Of a stretch of 64,000 nt of DNA, positions 63,203-64,000 are shown piece by piece (position 1 is the stretch's first letter; each line of letters starts with the position of its first letter). The notes below the pieces were generated by a model. It did no database searches. It was not told the origin of the DNA and saw only the letters and a program-made list of their open reading frames with translations. Position numbers and translations under genes: made by a program. The stretch lies in assembly GCA_944372575.1 (NCBI GenBank), contig CALVZS010000011.1, forward strand, positions 1 through 64,000, read 5' to 3'. Origin of the DNA: an uncultured Clostridia bacterium. Lineage in GTDB: Bacteria; Bacillota; Clostridia; Christensenellales; Borkfalkiaceae.

Positions 63203-64000
63203 ATGGAAGAGATCATGAAGCAATGCATAGACTGCGCCATGAAGCGCACGCCCGCCGACCTCGTCATCCGGAACGCACGCATCTTCAACGTGTTCACGGG
63301 GGAGATTGAGGCGGGGGAGGTCGCCGTCAAGGGGGACAAAATCGCCGCCATCGGCAGCGGCTATGCCGCCGCGCGCGAATACGATGCCGCCGGGCGCATC
63401 CTGCTGCCCGGGCTGATCGATTCGCATATCCATATCGAGAGCACCATGCTCACGCCCGAGGAGTTTGCGCGCATCGCCGTTCCGCACGGAACAAGCGCCG
63501 TCGTCGCCGACCCGCATGAGCTGGTCAACGTCTGCGGCGTGGAGGGGGCGGAGTACGTCCTGCAGGCGTGCGAGCGGATGCGTGCGGACGGGGTGAGCCC
63601 GCTCGAGGTGTTCCTGCAGCTGCCCTCCTGCGTGCCGGCGACCCCGTTTGAGACGAGCGGCGCGCGCCTGGACGGGCGCGCCACGGCGGAGGAGCTGGCA
63701 AGGCCGGACTTCTTCGGGCTGGGCGAGATGATGAACTACGTCGGCGTCATTGCGGGGGAGGAGGACACGCTTGCCAAACTGGAGACGGCCCGCGCGCTCG
63801 GCAAGATCGCCGACGGCCACGCGCCCGGCGTCACGGGGGACGCGCTTAACGCCTACCTCGATGCGGACATTGCGACCGACCACGAGAGTCTCTCGGCGGA
63901 GGAGGTGCGCGAAAAGATCGCGCGCGGAATGTATGTGCAGGTGCGCTGCGGTTCCTCCGCAAACAATGCCGCCCTCTGCGCGCCCCTCATCACGGCGGAA
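63203..64000 (+). CDS. ade: adenine deaminase, 3'-truncated by the window edge
   Basis: The first 266 residues of an amidohydrolase-superfamily enzyme that converts adenine to hypoxanthine and ammonia. ADLVIRNARIFNVFTGEI is the typical N-terminal beta-sandwich. The metal-binding motif is LIDSHIHIEST, followed by HGTSAVVADPHE, the FLQLPSCVPATPFE segment, GLGEMMNY and KIADGHAPG, all diagnostic of Ade rather than other amidohydrolases. The frame is open to the last base. The ATG at 63203 is six bases behind the -10 box, so this is another predicted leaderless mRNA, though AAGGAT directly before the ATG could act as a ribosome site if transcription began earlier. Confidence 0.93.
   Translation, partial: MEEIMKQCIDCAMKRTPADLVIRNARIFNVFTGEIEAGEVAVKGDKIAAIGSGYAAAREYDAAGRILLPGLIDSHIHIESTMLTPEEFARIAVPHGTSAVVADPHELVNVCGVEGAEYVLQACERMRADGVSPLEVFLQLPSCVPATPFETSGARLDGRATAEELARPDFFGLGEMMNYVGVIAGEEDTLAKLETARALGKIADGHAPGVTGDALNAYLDADIATDHESLSAEEVREKIARGMYVQVRCGSSANNAALCAPLITAE

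Overview
This window reads as a chromosomal segment of a spore-forming anaerobic member of the Clostridia with fairly high G+C (roughly 60 percent by eye, except the first 3 kb). The evidence is a clear SpoIIID sporulation regulator, hydroxyacyl-CoA dehydratase activase (HgdC-type) proteins, T-box and THF riboswitch control, and sigma-A style promoters with almost invariable 17-bp spacers. I cannot name the genus. No rRNA, prophage, insertion sequence or CRISPR array was seen. One tRNA, tRNA-Pro(CGG), is present.

Layout. 1-2942: low-G+C edge with a truncated gene and a BspA-like leucine-rich-repeat lipoprotein. 3.0-8.0 kb: glutamate dehydrogenase, a DUF368 lipid-carrier transporter, an alpha/beta hydrolase and an ABC-F ATPase. 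8.2-13.1 kb: topoisomerase IV-like parE-parC and spoIIID. 13.2-17.4 kb: a two-gene set of acyl-CoA dehydratase activase proteins. 17.9-20.7 kb: small membrane proteins, a DUF421/DUF4363 pair, and a folate ECF component (folT) behind a THF riboswitch. 20.7-28.3 kb: compact runs lgt-pncB-coiled coil-lspA-rluD-pyrR-membrane protein and der-plsY. 28.3-32.0 kb: a DUF1508 membrane protein divergent from two flavoproteins. 32.3-36.4 kb: a GH43 lipoprotein, then trpB2 behind a tryptophan T-box. 36.6-41.1 kb: a P2-type cation ATPase, tRNA-Pro, a phosphoesterase and an XRE regulator. 41.2-49.6 kb: a complete phosphate regulon, pstS-pstCA-pstB-phoU-npt-phoB-phoR. 49.7-57.6 kb: GH51 arabinofuranosidase, a serpin, a methyltransferase, a pseudouridine synthase and a large surface protein. 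57.7-64.0 kb: feoAB, a pseudouridine synthase, an acetyltransferase, a P1B metal ATPase and the start of adenine deaminase.

How the parts fit. The phosphate locus is the most remarkable. PstS has its two half-domains in reversed order (circular permutation). PstC and PstA are fused into one 613-residue protein. The promoter carries TTTACA-like boxes phased at 11/22 bp, and the sensor/regulator pair lies at the end of the same locus. GH43 (exported lipoprotein) and GH51 (cytoplasmic) fit arabinan use. Lgt and LspA, both of lipoprotein maturation, share one transcription unit in a window that encodes at least three lipoproteins.

The second theme is expression architecture. At least five genes, and probably six, have a promoter whose -10 box ends exactly 6 nt before the ATG, so they are predicted to make leaderless mRNAs. 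Intergenic regions are so compact that terminator hairpin loops twice contain the -35 hexamer of the next gene. Promoters, operators and family calls were read by eye; no search or folding program was run.
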